NCBI RefSeq assembly: GCF_000787575.1
Contig: NW_012236516.1
Location: 126,126 to 190,125 of the forward strand
DNA length: 64,000 nucleotides
Origin: Acytostelium subglobosum LB1
Taxonomy: Eukaryota; Evosea; Eumycetozoa; Acytosteliales; Acytosteliaceae
Direction of reading: 5' to 3'
Position 1 is the first letter of the stretch, and each line of letters starts with the position of its first letter. Position numbers and translations under genes: made by a program. Below the pieces are notes generated by a model. The model saw only the letters and a list, made by a program, of their open reading frames with translations. It had not been told where the DNA came from and made no database searches. Shown here one piece after another: positions 21,801 through 34,892 of this stretch.

Positions 21801-24610
21801 GTCTCACATTGTTATCCATGCATAATAATATTGTGAAGAAGATTGAACGAGCACACAAAGACACATTCATCAACATCCTGTACACTGACTTGGCATTCAA
21901 CATTCATGGCGACGCATCAGTGTATGTTCATCCAAAGCTGTCTCTCAAGCTAGCGCACATTCTTGGCCTGCACCAACAGATCCTCCACAACTACCGTGGG
22001 TACAATGAAGCCACCATTCTATATCGATTCCTGCTCAATGATCCTCTGTTTAGATACAAGCCCTATGACACAATCTTGAAGACATTGACTCATCTACGTG
22101 ATGTGTATCATCTCCTTGGTTACCAACATCTGACAGACCTTAAGTCACTCGTAATCATTCCATTGGGAACTTCTCAATCATACACAATGACAACCATCTC
22201 TCATCTTCATGATCCATCAGACAAGGACCTCAAGTTGTTCAGCTTATCATTCCCACCAACATCAATGCAAGGTGAGGATTGGAGGAGTTTCTGGACGTCC
22301 ATGCACCTCAAGTCAGAGATGTCGGAGGGAGACTTGATCAGAGAGTGCCAGACCTTCTCATCACAATACTCTACATTGGTGCACCCTGCAGAACAAAGTT
22401 TGACAACCAAGGCCACATACTTGGTCCACCAATTGGAGAAACGTCATCTCCTTGAGGTTATAACTTTGAGAAGTCTGTATATTGTACCCTGCAGGCAATC
22501 AAATATCCCTGGTGCAGTGGTTTCCAGAGCATTCACCACTTTGTCTCAATCAGTCAATGCAATCAGTGAGGATTATTACTTCACTATCAAAGCCATTAGG
22601 TCTTTCCCTGTGTATCACATGAATTCAAGTATAGATACTCCAACTGCACGAGAGAGGTCCTCACACTTGTACAATGTATTGGTACTGGCAAGAGACAAAT
22701 GGAAACCTGAGAATGGTGTGAACAGCGATACAAACATTAAACTTCTCACCAAGGCCTTCAAAAACTCTACAGAGTATAACCTCAGCTCATATTGTGGTTC
22801 CAACTTCAAGATACCATTACCTGGATCAGCACTATCAGTACCTCCAGCCAAAATTATACTCAATTGTCATGATCAATACAGACCTTACTACTTCGCTTTC
22901 CAATATTACTACACTAGCTGCCATACCGCTCTCAGTCAACTTGGTGCACATGCCAAGATCTCAACATCACTGGCATTGTCAATGATCAATGGTAGTTTAA
23001 ACTCAACCATTGCCAATGACAATGTTAAAAGCTTCCTCAATCTCTATTCGCATTGCAAAGATTCAGAAGTACGTTACCTCCTCACCAACAAGAGTTTTGT
23101 TGTGGATAGGTCTATTGTGTACTGTTCAACGATGGACATTGGAAAACGATTAGACTTGGACAAGGTGCACATTATACATCCATCACTTGCAGATTGTTTC
23201 AAGGTCAAGGACATTGGAACCTCGGTCGTTGAGACTTTGGATGTTAACAAGACTGTAATACTTGAAACACCTGCCTATCTTGCCATGTTGAACCAACGTG
23301 TTAGGCATCCTACGATCATTCAATTGGCTCAAACCATCATGCTGGCCTCAACAAACAGTCACAACTACGACTACCCAATCACAACAATTATGAACAGCTT
23401 CAAGATCAATCTGGCAATACTTCACTCAACATTCACCAATAACTATGTCAATATTACCAAGGTGTCTGAAGGAACGATGTATATCTACACACCTGGCACG
23501 TACACTCTAACATTGAGCAAGGATTCGATCCAGACCAATTGGATTAACTACATGATATCAACGTTCATATCTCAGTTCCCAGGTGTTGATGAAATACCTT
23601 TATCAATATTATTCAATCCTGATCTGGACACACAGACTACCATCAAGGTGATGAAGGCATCGTTCAAGGACAAGGCATCCCTCTTTGATAATCTCCTCAA
23701 CAACAATTCTAATCCCAATCCAGTTAAGAACTCTGGAACAGAAGTGTACTACACCCTGGATGGTACCAACTATTTGATGGATCCAATCAACACATACTCA
23801 GATGGTGAGATCGCTCTTTACTCTCAGGATGGAACAGGTCTTGTAAAGGTTATTGTTGGCAAACAAGTTCACTCCCTATCCAACTTTGACGAGATCACAT
23901 TCTACATCATTGGCAACAGAGTAGTTCCATCGATACACCTGTACAGGATCAGCTCGAGATATGTTAGTTACAAAGATCGAACTGATAGAGTTGTACAGTT
24001 CATTAGGATGCTTCGAACTTCGTCACTCCCAGACAAGTCAATTGAGTTGGGATTGACCAGATTGAGGACGCATTGTTTGTCCGTTGATGATTCAAATTTC
24101 ATTCAAAGTCAGAGTCAATCACAACTTCCTACCATCAATCATCACTTGCCATTGTCGACCATTGTCAGTCTTCCAAACCAGTCTACAATAGCTCCAGTTG
24201 CGCAATCAAATCAATCACTCATTGATGACAAGTACAAAGCCATTCACAGCCAAGAGTCTTCCAATGTGTACTTGTCAGAGGTAACCAAGTTTATAGCAGA
24301 GCTGGATCAAGTACCAAACTCATTCATAGTGATCACCTCTCATCAGATAGTAAGATATTGTTTGATGACCATCCTGTTCAAGAAAGGATTGTCTTTCAAC
24401 TCAAAGACCTCATCACTGCTTAGTTTACTTTTATCACTTGGATCAGGTAGTGACATGCCATCCATACCCAACATACTTTGGCTGGATCAACTCAAGCTCA
24501 ACTGTGATCGACCAGAACACAATGGCGCGCCAGTATTGTACCAAGAAGACTTTGAGAAATGCAAGGTAGTTGCTCGCCAGGCCTTCAATACATTAATCAA
24601 CTCTAAATAA
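15815..24610 (+). CDS. Sacsin-like protein, 2875 aa, two Hsp90-like ATPase units and a probable HEPN end
   Basis: Three exons (15815-15934, 16020-19931, 20015-24610), all phase 0, give 2875 aa starting MIQNEIPDSEEL. Two sacsin-type repeat units are visible. The first has an N-box around residues 36-56 (PEIAQNADDASSSEM, split by intron 1) and a glycine box at 115-125 (GKFGRGFNSVYHLTD). The second begins near 1345, with MIQNADDAEATQMD and GRFGHGFNSVFNITD (about 1440-1454). These are the ATP-binding motifs of the GHKL/Hsp90-like fold. The last 120 residues have the helix pattern of a HEPN domain, the domain that ends human sacsin. No ubiquitin-like or J domain is seen, and human sacsin (about 4580 aa, three units) is much longer. 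Likely a cytosolic co-chaperone-like protein. The 3' end lies 36 bases from the next gene's stop. Confidence 0.88.
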
Positions 24611-24646
24611 ACATAGATTGCTTCCATTTGTACATAGCATGTGAGT

Positions 24647-27600
24647 TTAGTCCGAGTCTGAGTATAGGTTCTCCTCCTCTTCCTCGTCATCGTCCCCATC
24701 CTCTTCCTCGTCTTCATCCTCGTCCTCATCCTCGTCCTCATCGTCATCATCTTCATCGGAATCATCACTATCGTTGTTGAAGTAGTCAAACTCATCATCC
24801 TCGTCGTTGAACTCTACATCGGGATACATCGATCGATACATCTCGAATGGATTGACAGCACCAGCCTTCTTTGCAAGATTGTTGTTCTCTGATGCATATT
24901 CTTGCAGATGCTCTTCCATGTCGAACTTCTTTGCAAGCTTGATATCGATCGAATTGGTGATGGCACGGTATGCATCATTGCGATAGACTGCTATCTTGGC
25001 ATTGTTGTCCACCAGCGTCTTCATGTCCTCGCGAGACATCCAGAACACCAAACTCCTCGTGATATCGCACCACTCAATCATTGTGATGAACTGAATCTGC
25101 TGGCTGATGGACACATTGTCCACCACGTTCCTCCTGAGGTTGTCGGATATCTCGTCGCCATTTGACATGTGCACCACTGTAACCATCTGGTACTGCTTGG
25201 GGCAACGATCATAGTAGATCGCGGCTGAGATTACTGGTGTATTGGGGTTGGTCAGTACCCTGCCTCCCCATGCTGTGTCGTGCATGATAAAGGACTTGAT
25301 GCGCCACTTTTGGATGTCAGATGGTTGTGGGAGAGGCGCGGTGATACGTGTGCGCAGTGACTGGCGCATCCAGATCGCGGCCAACGTCCTAAGCTCGAGA
25401 CGGAACGCGTTGGTGTAGATGGTCGTGGCCGGGCCCCTCGGTGTGTCTGATGGGACAACACGCTTGGGAGTGAGTGTGGCGGTCGAGTTCACCTCGCCAG
25501 ATAACAACTGATCGGTAAAGGTTGTCAACCAGTGCAGAGGGTATCCAATGTCGCGCAGTCTCTCGAGAATGCGGAAATAGATCGACATGTTGTTGGGGTA
25601 GTTGATGGTGCATGGCTGGTTGGGGATGATCTTGGCGGGCAGCATGACATTGATAAGCATGCGCACCAGCCACTGCCACAGCTCATCCTTGGTGGCGAGT
25701 GACTCAATTTGGAGCGGCAGACTGGCTGCACGCTGTGTCCAATTGGTGTCGTTCCATATGTTTGCGTTGGCGGGACAGCCTATGCCCAGGAACCTCGGCA
25801 AGTTGGAGATGGGTTGGTGCAAAAGAGTGTGAGTGGTGACAGCCTCGGCGTAATCCCTGAACATGCCATTGTTGAGATAGATGTTGAACTTGATGTAGGC
25901 ATGTGGCACGAACTTTAGACTTTTGACAACATCTGAAAAGACGGACAGATGGCCCATGTAGTCTGGTACGTTGCTCAAGAATATTCGATCGAATGAGTTT
26001 GGTAGGCTTTGTATGATGTTGTTGGGGCGTGATCTTATCCTCTCGAGGTGCTTGTGCATATCTCCAACGCACATCTCAATCGCCAGGTACTTGAGGTCTA
26101 CAAGTTGGCGCATGCCTCTGCCAGACCTATAAAAGAAGTTGATAAAGTAGTCAAAGAACGTCGGGTCATCCATTGCTGGTTCGCCCAACCACTATGATTG
26201 ATTGCATGAGTGATGGAACATGGTTAACGAACTCATTCACACACATCTATATGCATACCTTCATGGAGAGGAAGCTATCCAACTCCTCGATTGGCTGGAA
26301 CTCCATGTTCTGGAACTCAAAGATCTTGCTCTCTTTGTCCAAGAAGGTGACGTTTGGCTTCCAGTTGGCCAACAACTTCTTGATCTCTGCCTTGTGTGCT
26401 TCGGCCTTGGCCGAGTTGCCCGACCTGATATTCATGGTGATCTTCTCGGACAGGTTGAATATCTCCTTCTCGACACCAGTGTTCTCGCACAGCAGCAGTG
26501 GCTTTGGCACCGGTATCGCCTTGAACACAATGAGCCATGAGTTGTCCTGGTGAATGGGCAGACGGAGCTGGCCCATCAGCTCCGTGTCGGCCTTTCTCAT
26601 GATCTCTTCGGTCATTACCTTTCTGCGCTTCTCAAACTCTTCGCGTGTCAGTCCCGGGTACGCCTTCTTCATGGCGTCGAAGTTGTTGATCTGCGCGAGC
26701 ATGCGTTGGCGATCGGCCTCGACGATCTCCTTGTTCTTGAGCATCTCTGGGTTGGTATAGTCCTCCTCGGGCACCTCATAGTCTGAGCTCAACTTGTAAT
26801 GCTCCATCATCGTCTTTGACTTGATCTTTTTTTCGCTGCGCCAGTAATCCAACGAGTTGCGCACGAGCGCCCATGATTCCCTGTCGATGATAAGATATTC
26901 GGGAAGCTTGTCGGCGTCCAACGCCATCAGCTCGTCGATCAACTGCATGAGTCGCGTGTATGTGGCCGTGGGCATGGCCACACCAAAGTAGACGTAGTAC
27001 AGCAGAGATGCATCCAATGCGGCTTGTTTGTCTGTGTAGATTGCGTCAATGGTTGAATGGCCACCGATTGAGTAGAGAAGGTACGTGATGATAATGTCAC
27101 GTGCGATTGGACATGGGTTGATGTCGTTGAGTGTCATGTGTAGCTTGGTGTTGACGGGCATTGTCGACAGCTGACGACCGAGATCGGCGTATGTGATCAG
27201 GGCGTGACGGGCATCGCTGCAGCCACCGTAGAAGAAGGACATGTGGGGATGCTTGGACACCTGGAGTGTGTCCTTGTCGTAGTGGCGCTGGAGCTGGCCG
27301 TCCTTCCTGACGTGCTCCTTCGTGGTGAGCTTGACTTCGGTGCCCACGAGTGCGCTGGCAGGATGGTCATGGCCCACAACAAAGTACTCCAAGATACGTG
27401 TGCGCTTGGGCAAGAAGCGAGGCAAGTCTGGGATCAGGACCATGTGATGGGCGTCCTGCTGCGCCTGCAGTCTCTCGAGCTCGGCAGTTTCACTGGCCAT
27501 CGCGCGATAGATAGCATCGACTTCTGGAGTACCCTTGATAAAGTCTTCACTCTGGGCGAGCAATGGGACCAACTTGTCGCGATCATTGAGTATGAACAGT

Positions 27601-27950
27601 GCCTTGATGACACGGGTCATGTTCTTCTTGGTGAGCTGACTGGGATCGTTGCCGCCTTGCTCAGCAATCATTGTGAGCACCCTGTTTGAGGTCTCGATGG
27701 CTGCGTTGTAGTCACCGAGCTCAAAGTGGCATGCTGCTTGATTCGAAACGACTGTAAAGTCATTGGGAGCAATGGCCAGTGCTTCAGCATACGTCTTCAA
27801 AGCCAACTTGATCTGACCCTTTGTATATAATTGATTGCCCTTTAGTCTAAGCTCCTCTGATTCTGACACAACAGGTGCAGACGCAGGCGCAGTGGTTGTT
27901 GTCGTTGGAGTAGCTGCAGCTACCGGTCTTGCCTTTCTCTTATTCGTCAT
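24647..27950 (-). CDS. TPR-DUF4470 protein A, 1078 aa, with long acidic tail
   Basis: Exons 26259-27950 and 24647-26191 meet at SMK/WLGEPAM (intron 26192-26258, GTATGC...ATAG), the same place as in the two paralogues that follow. After a Thr/Ala-rich start the protein has TPR units (ELRLKGNQLYTKGQIKLALK, then NQAACHFELGDYNAAIETSN), then a DUF4470-like domain (FFYGGCSDARHALITY ... LHMTLNDINPCPIARD). The second exon encodes FDRIFLSNVPDYMG and a long helical region. DUF4470 is known from fungal and animal MYND-finger proteins, but no MYND finger is present here and the function is unknown. Unlike B and C, it ends in about 60 residues of mostly Asp and Glu. Convergent with the sacsin-like gene. 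Confidence 0.82.
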
Positions 27951-28105
27951 TGTTTGTTTGTTATTATCTCTTTGTTATTATCTCTTTGTGTTAGAGTGAG
28001 AATGAATGAGTGAGTGAATGAGTCCGGGACAAGACTGTTTTATTATTTGAAGTTGACGGGTACCCCCACAACGAACTTCACACCCTCTGGAATCATTCCA
28101 ATCGA

Positions 28106-29389
28106 TCACATAACTACTTTCTTTGCTTGATTGAGTGAAAGTGTGTTGGTTACAGCGCGATATACATCATTGCGATAGATCATGATGGTTGATTTTTGAT
28201 GGATCAATCGGTCCATGTCTGTTTGTGACATCCAGAATGAAAGACACTCTTCATCATCGTTCCAATCAATCATTGTGATGAATTGTAATATGCTGTCAGA
28301 GGTGATGGTGTCCAAAACGACCTTTCTAATTCCTTCATCAATACCACGTGTCGACAGCATGAGTGGTTGCATGACGTATTGCTTTGGACATAGACCACAT
28401 ATAATGACGGCCGAGTAGAGTGGTCTGTCTTGAATGGTTATGGGTCTGCCCATAACGTTGTCGAGCATTTTGAATGATCCTATAATCCATTGATGGATGT
28501 CCGATGGGTTGGGCAAGGGCGTGATGATGCGAGCGTTGAGTGATTGGCCCACCCAGAGTGAGGCAATGGTCCTGAGCTCAACTTGGAATGCCATCGTGTT
28601 GATTGTCTTTGGCGTGGAGCTCACTGCCGTTCCAACCTTGATGGCTCGTTTGTCTGAGAGTGCAGCGGCAGACTTGACACTGCCGGACAACAGTTGATCA
28701 ATGAATGATGTGAGCCAGTGAAGTGGATATCCAACGTCGCGGAGACGATCGAGGATGCGGAAGAAGATCGACATGTTGTTGGGACAGTTGAACGTGACAA
28801 CATCGGCCGGGTTGATCTTGGCGGGCAGCATGATGTTGATGAACACACGGACAAGCCACAACCAGATCTCATCACGCTTGGCCAGTGAATCGAGTGGCAT
28901 GGGCAGGTCATCACTCTTCTTGGCAACATGTGTCCATGTGTTGTCTCCCCACAGCTGATCTTCTAGACAACGAACGCCCAGGTACTTCTGAGCGTGGGCG
29001 ATGGATGGCAGGAGTGTGTGCGAATGGACCGCCTCTTCATAGTCATGGAACAGGCCAGTGTTGAGGATCACGTTGAACATGATGAATGAGTGTGACTCAA
29101 ACTTGAGACTGTTGATCGTGTCGACGAGCACAGTGAGCTGACCAGTGTAGTCGGGTACATTGGTCAGGAAGATGCGATCGAACTTGGTAGGAAGGTTCTT
29201 GGCCTGACGACCCTTATCCACATCCTTGCGTATTCTCTCCAACGATTTGTTCAGGTCACCAACATCAAACTCCACCGTGAGGTACTTGCGATCGGTACAT
29301 TGACGCAGTCCCCTGGCAGCCTGGAAAGCAACATTCATAAAGTAATCAAAGAACACTGGCTCCTCCATCTCTGGTTCGCCAAGCCACTA

Positions 29390-29459
<70 letters not shown>

Positions 29460-31122
29460 GTGAGTTAGTTGGTGAGCCTAGGGCGTGATCGACTGAACAT
29501 TACATTACCTTCATTGAGACAAAGAATGGAAGACTGTCGATTGGGTCAAAGGTGAGTTGGGAGAAGTGTTGGTAGTCTGGGTCAAGCATGGTGACGTTGG
29601 GCACCCATTTGAGATCGAACTCCTTGCTACTGACGATGGCCTTTGGGGGCGAGGTATCTCTCGACTTGGTCTTATTGCTGATTTCACAGAATAATTCAAA
29701 GAGTTTGCCTTCAAACTCGGTGCCATCACACATCAACAGGGGCTCGGGCACTGGCATTGTCTTGAATACTCTGTTCCATTGCAACGCAGCCGCAAAAGAT
29801 GGTAGAGATGATGACTTTACGAGTGAATCAGAGTTCTCTTCAAACATCTCTGTCATCTTGCTCAAATTGGCGTCGAACTCCTCGCGCGTGAGGTTTGGAA
29901 TCATGCTCTTCATAAAGTCAAAGTTCTTCATCTGCTCCAACAATGCTTGTTTCTGAGCGTCCTTGGCGCCAAGGACCTTTTTGGACGATTCTGAGGACGA
30001 TGCTGTAATCTCGTCCAAGAGCTCCTTTGATGCGCCAGTCGATGTATTCTCACGCATGGTCTTGGTTGTGACTCCCAGGTTGCCACGCCAGTAGTTGAGC
30101 GAGGTGCGTATCAATGTCCATGCCGCCTTGTCGACGATGATGTGCTCTGGTAACTGATCGTGTGACGTGAAGCTGAGGAGATGGTCGATAATTTGAATGA
30201 GTCGTTGATAGATAGCGCGTGGAATGGCCACACTGAAGTACATAAAGTAAAGCAGTGATGCTTCGAGGGCGACCTGCTTGTCCTTGTAAATGGCGTCGAT
30301 GGAGTCGTTGGCGCCAAGTGAGTAGAGCAAGTGCGTAAAGATAAGGTTACGAGCCAGAGACGATGCCTTGATGTCATTGAGCGTGAAGTGCATCTTGGTG
30401 TTGGCAGGCATCGTCGACACTTGTCGATTGAGGTCAGCGTAGGTGATGATGGCGTGACGACCATCATTGCAGCCACCAAAGAAGAATGATAGCTGTGGAT
30501 GCTCGGCCAGCGAGATAGTATGAGCCTGTTCGAATCTGGTCAGTTCGCCATCCTTGGGCGAATACTGGTCCTTCTTGATGGGTTCAATCTTGTACCCCAG
30601 TGCACTGATTGGCTGGTCATGTCCCATAACAAAGTACTCGCCTCTGTAGCAACGAAGTGGAAGGAAGCGTGGTAGGTCGTTCACGCGTATTGGTGGTGTA
30701 GTCGCGTCGGCAGCCAATCGTTTGTTCTCTTGTTCGATGGATGTGTAGATCTTGTCCATCTCTGGACTGCTTCCTTTGAGATCGGCTGAATGATCATTGA
30801 GTAGAGTGATCAAGTTGTCACGATCATTGATTGTGAACAGTGCCTTGACGATACGCATCAAGTTCTTCTTGTCCAATTGTTTGGGATCTTGTCCACCTTG
30901 TGCAGCGATCATTACTCTCACTCTATTTGATGCTTCAATCGCATTTGAGTATGATCCCAACTCAAAGTAACATGCTGATTGATTCGATATGATTGTAAAG
31001 TCAGTGGGATCACACTCTAATGCCTCAGCATAGACCTTCAAAGCCTCGCTGAACTCTCCCTTTGCAAACAACTGATTGCCCTTGAGTCTCAACTCCTCAG
31101 TCTTTGTTTGTTGATCTGACAT
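28106..31122 (-). CDS. TPR-DUF4470 protein B, 964 aa
   Basis: Exons 29509-31122 and 28106-29386 join at SMK/WLGEPEM. The intron (29387-29508) contains a (GATT)n tract of about 69 bases. The order is TPR (LRLKGNQLFAKGEFSEALKV, NQSACYFELGSYSNAIEASN), DUF4470-like core (FFFGGCNDGRHAIITY, LNDIKASSLARN), then a carboxy-terminal half with FDRIFLTNVPDYTGQL and CPNNMSIFFRILDRLRD. It is closer to protein C than to A and has the same length as C. It is divergently transcribed from C across 255 bases. TPRs usually bind protein partners; no catalytic motif is seen. Confidence 0.85.
29391..29459. repeat. (GATT)n microsatellite inside an intron
   Basis: About 17 tandem GATT units (AATC on the gene's strand) fill much of the single intron of TPR-DUF4470 gene B, just upstream of its acceptor. 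Confidence 0.95.
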
Positions 31123-31377
31123 TATTATTAAGTATGGTTGAATATATATATGTATGAATAGTTATAATAAAGATATTGATTGAATGAAGGGCTGTAAGAG
31201 TTATTGTTGTTTTTGATCTTCATCATCTGACTTCCGAAAAAGGTTATATTTCCAAATAAGGCTTTTAAGAAATATAATTGAGTTTTACCACATATTAAAC
31301 GAACGATAGTTGAATAATGTTTGATCATCACTCAATCATAAAATACATATCGCAACACAATATATACATACATATAC
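31123..31377. promoter_or_regulatory. Shared promoter region of paralogues B and C
   Basis: These 255 AT-rich bases lie between the start codons of two head-to-head paralogues and must contain both promoters. T/A runs such as ATATATATAT near 31145 and ATATATACATACATATACATG just before 31378 are present; no specific factor site can be named. Confidence 0.6.
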
Positions 31378-34346
31378 ATGTCACAACAACAACAACAAGA
31401 AGTAGAATGCCCTGAAACACTGAGGCTCAAGGGCAATCAGTTGTTCGCAAAAGGAGAGTTCGATGAAGCCTTGAAGGTGTATGCTAGGGCATTAGAGTGC
31501 GCTCCAAATGACTTTACAATAATATCGAATCAATCAGCATGTTACTTTGAGTTGGGATTATATTCCGACTCGATTGAAGCATCAAATAAAGTCAGAGCGA
31601 TGATCGTTGAACAAGGTGGACAAGATCCCAAACAATTGGACAAGAAGAACTTGGCTCGTATCGCCAAGGCACTGTTCACAATCAATGATCGTGACAACTT
31701 GATCACTCTACTCAATGATCATTCAGCCGATCTCAAAGGAAGCAGTCCAGAGATGGACAAGATCATCACATCCATCGAGCACGAGAACAAACGATTGCCT
31801 GCCGATGCGCCACTGACACGCGTTAACAACCTGCCACGTAACCTACCCGTGCGTTGCTCTACTGGCGAGTACTTTGTGATGGGACATGATCAGCCCATCA
31901 GTGCCCTGGGATGCCAGTTTGAGCCCGTGGACGAGACGGATGTGCTGTCGGAGAAAGATGGTGACTTGACTCGCTATCACCAGAGACAAACTATCCAGTT
32001 GGCCGAGCACCCAGAGTTGTCGATCTTCTTTGGTGGCTGCAATGATGGTCGTCATGCCCTCATCACCTATGCCGACCTCAATCGCCAAGTGTCGACGATG
32101 CCCGACAACACAAAGGTGCACATCACTCTCAATGACATCAAGGCAACATCATTGGCGCGCAACGTTGTGCTCACACATCTGCTCCACTCACTTGGCGCAT
32201 TCAACTCGATCAACGCCATCTACACAGACAAGCAGGCAGCATTGGACGCATCATTGATCTACTTTATGTACTTTAGTGTGGCCATGCCAGGTGTGACCTA
32301 TCAACGACTCATTCAGGTCATCGACGAACTGCTCCAACTCACACATGTTCAGTTGCCCAATCACATGGTCGTTGACAAGCAGTCATGGAAAATGATACGC
32401 CGATCACTCAACTACTGGCGAAGTGAACATGGATTCACGGCAAAGAGGATGCGCGCTGAAGCCATCCTCGTCCCCAAGAAGGAGACCACAGATGAGATCA
32501 CGATGGGTTCGTCGTCGACATATCAGGCAGCGATGAGCGAGCGTGCGAAGGAACGCCAAGCGATGATCGAGCAGATCAAGGACTATGACTATGTCAAACA
32601 GATGATGCCAGACCTCACCCCTGAAGCCTTCGAAGCCATGAAGGACGATTTGGCCAAGATACTCGAGGATGACTTTGAAGGCATGACCCGCATGACGTTG
32701 CCAAGTGAGGCCAAACCGAGTATGTGGTCGAGAATCTACAAGTTGATTCCAATGCCAAAGCCACTGATGCTCTGTGATGGTTTGTCAGAGTTTGATAGGA
32801 AGGCGGGCGAGGCGTACCAAGCATTCAATATCAAGGATCCAGAAAGCTTGGATAAATCATTGAAGAAAAGTCTATTCGATGACAACTGGGAGCCCAACAT
32901 CACATTCCTGGACATTGACTTCAAACATCTCACTGGACTCAACTTTGACCCTGTCAATAGTCTTACACACTTTGTACATATGAAGGTATGGAACTATTCC
33001 AATCACCCTCGATCACACTCAATCACTAACTAATTCTGATGATGGACCAATCAATCCAGTGGCTCGGCGAACCAGAGATGAGCCATACAGAACACTTTGA
33101 TTACTTCATCAATGTAGTGTTCCAGGCTGCAAGGGGATTGCGTCAACTCGCTGATCGAAAGTATATCACGGTGGAGTTTGATGTTGGTGATATGAACAAG
33201 ACATTAGAGAGAATACGCATTGATGAGGACAAGAGTCGCATGGCCAAGAACCTTCCAAACCAGTTTGATCGCATATTCTTGACAAATGTGCCCGACTACA
33301 CTGGCCAACTAATTGTGTTTGTCGACACGATCAACAGTCTCAAGCTCAAGCCACACGCATTCATCAAGTTCAACGTTATCCTCAACACTGGCCTATTCAA
33401 GGATTACGAGGAGGCAGTCCACTCACATACACTCATCCCATCGATCACCCAAGCTCACAAGTACTTTGGCATGCGCTGTATCGAAGACTATCTGTGGCAG
33501 GTAAACACTTGGACTCATGCCGGTCCAAAGAAGCTGCCCCTCGAGTCACTGGCCAAGCGTGATGAGATCTGGTTGTGGCTCGTCCGTGTGTTCATCAACA
33601 TCATGCTGCCCGCCAAGATCAACCCAGCCGACGTGGTCACGTTCAACTGTCCCAACAACATGTCGATCTTCTTCCGCATTCTCGATCGTCTCCGCGACAT
33701 TGGATACCCACTTCACTGGCTCACATCATTCATTGATCAACTGTTGTCTGGCAGTGTCAAGTCTGCCGCTGCACTCTCAGACAAACGAATGATACCAGTT
33801 GGAGCGGCGCAGTCCCCCACGCCCAAGACAATCAACACGATGGCCTTCCAAGTGGAGCTCAGGACCATTGCCTCACTCTGGCTCAGTCAATCACTCAACG
33901 CTCGCATCACCACGCCCCTGCCCAACCCATCAGACATCCATCAATGGAAGATCAGCTCATTCGGTATGACGGACAACATGATGGGCATACCATTTGCCGT
34001 CCAACAACGTCCAGTATACTCGGCATTGATATATCTGGCCAACTGTCCAAAGCAATATCGTTTACCTACAATGCAATTTGGCCCGGCTAATATGGTGGAC
34101 AAGGTTGTGTTCAGGAAGGCCGTGTTGGATACCGTCAATACTGCCAACATCATACAATTCATCACGGTGATTGAATGGAGTGACCTAGACAACAGTCTCA
34201 CATTCTGGATGTCACAATCAGACATGGATTCATTGATTTCTCAAAAGGCATCAATTGTACTCTATCGCAATGATATCTATCGTGAAGTCAGCAACACACT
34301 TCCACTCAGTCAGGCTTTGAGACAACAACAATCAACATCATATTGA
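31378..34346 (+). CDS. TPR-DUF4470 protein C, 964 aa
   Basis: Exons 31378-32985 and 33060-34346 join at HMK/WLGEPEM (intron 32986-33059, GTATGG...CCAG). The protein starts with a Gln tract, then TPR (LRLKGNQLFAKGEFDEALKV, NQSACYFELGLYSDSIEASN), a DUF4470-like core (FFGGCNDGRHALITYADLNR, TLNDIKATSLARN) and the same second half as B (FDRIFLTNVPDYTGQL, CPNNMSIFFRILDRLRD). Identity to B is high through most of its length and long identical stretches occur in exon 2, so the B/C duplication is the youngest in the cluster or the two have exchanged sequence. Function unknown. Confidence 0.85.
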
Positions 34347-34482
34347 TATAAATTGAGAATAGATAGATACAAATATAAATATATATGATTTATAAAGTTA
34401 TAAATTATAGACAAGTTGTAATTGATTGATTTGATTGATTGTCAATTGGACATCATCAAGTGACTACCTTGGTACCAAGGTA

Positions 34483-34892
34483 TTACCAGAACTCCTCCTT
34501 GATGACCTGACCATCCTGCCATTGTTGGATGGCCCATTGGGTCTTCTTAACATTGTGACCACCATAGGTGAAGTCCATGTACATCTCATAGGCAGAGTTG
34601 TTTCCATCAACAAGGATCTTGTTCACTATTATAATTGGTAATGTTAGTTATATTCATAGTGATAAAGATTTAAATATTAGTATTACATACCCTTTGCCTC
34701 ATGGAACTTGGCATTGTCAACAAATGCTTGCTCGGCCTTTCTGTTGGCTTCCTTTCCAACACGGTTGGTGGAGTCACCCTTCTCATACATCACACAATCC
34801 TTGTGATAGTACTTGTCAAATACCTCCAAGATCTTTCCCTCTTGGATTCCCTTTAGGATGGCATTAAGGTTATCTCTAGTGTTGGCTGTCAT
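34483..34892 (-). CDS. Small NTF2/SnoaL-like protein, 114 aa
   Basis: Exons 34691-34892 and 34483-34625 (intron 34626-34690, GTATGT...ATAG) give 114 aa starting MTANTRDNLNAILKGIQEGK. The opening helix, FDKYYHKDCVMYEKGD, KAEQAFVDNAKFHEAK and the closing strands (YMDFTYGG, TQWAIQQWQDGQVIKEEFW) match the cone-like alpha+beta fold of SnoaL/NTF2-like proteins, in which similar small stand-alone members bind or convert small molecules. No specific substrate can be inferred. The fold is assigned from pattern only. Confidence 0.72.
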
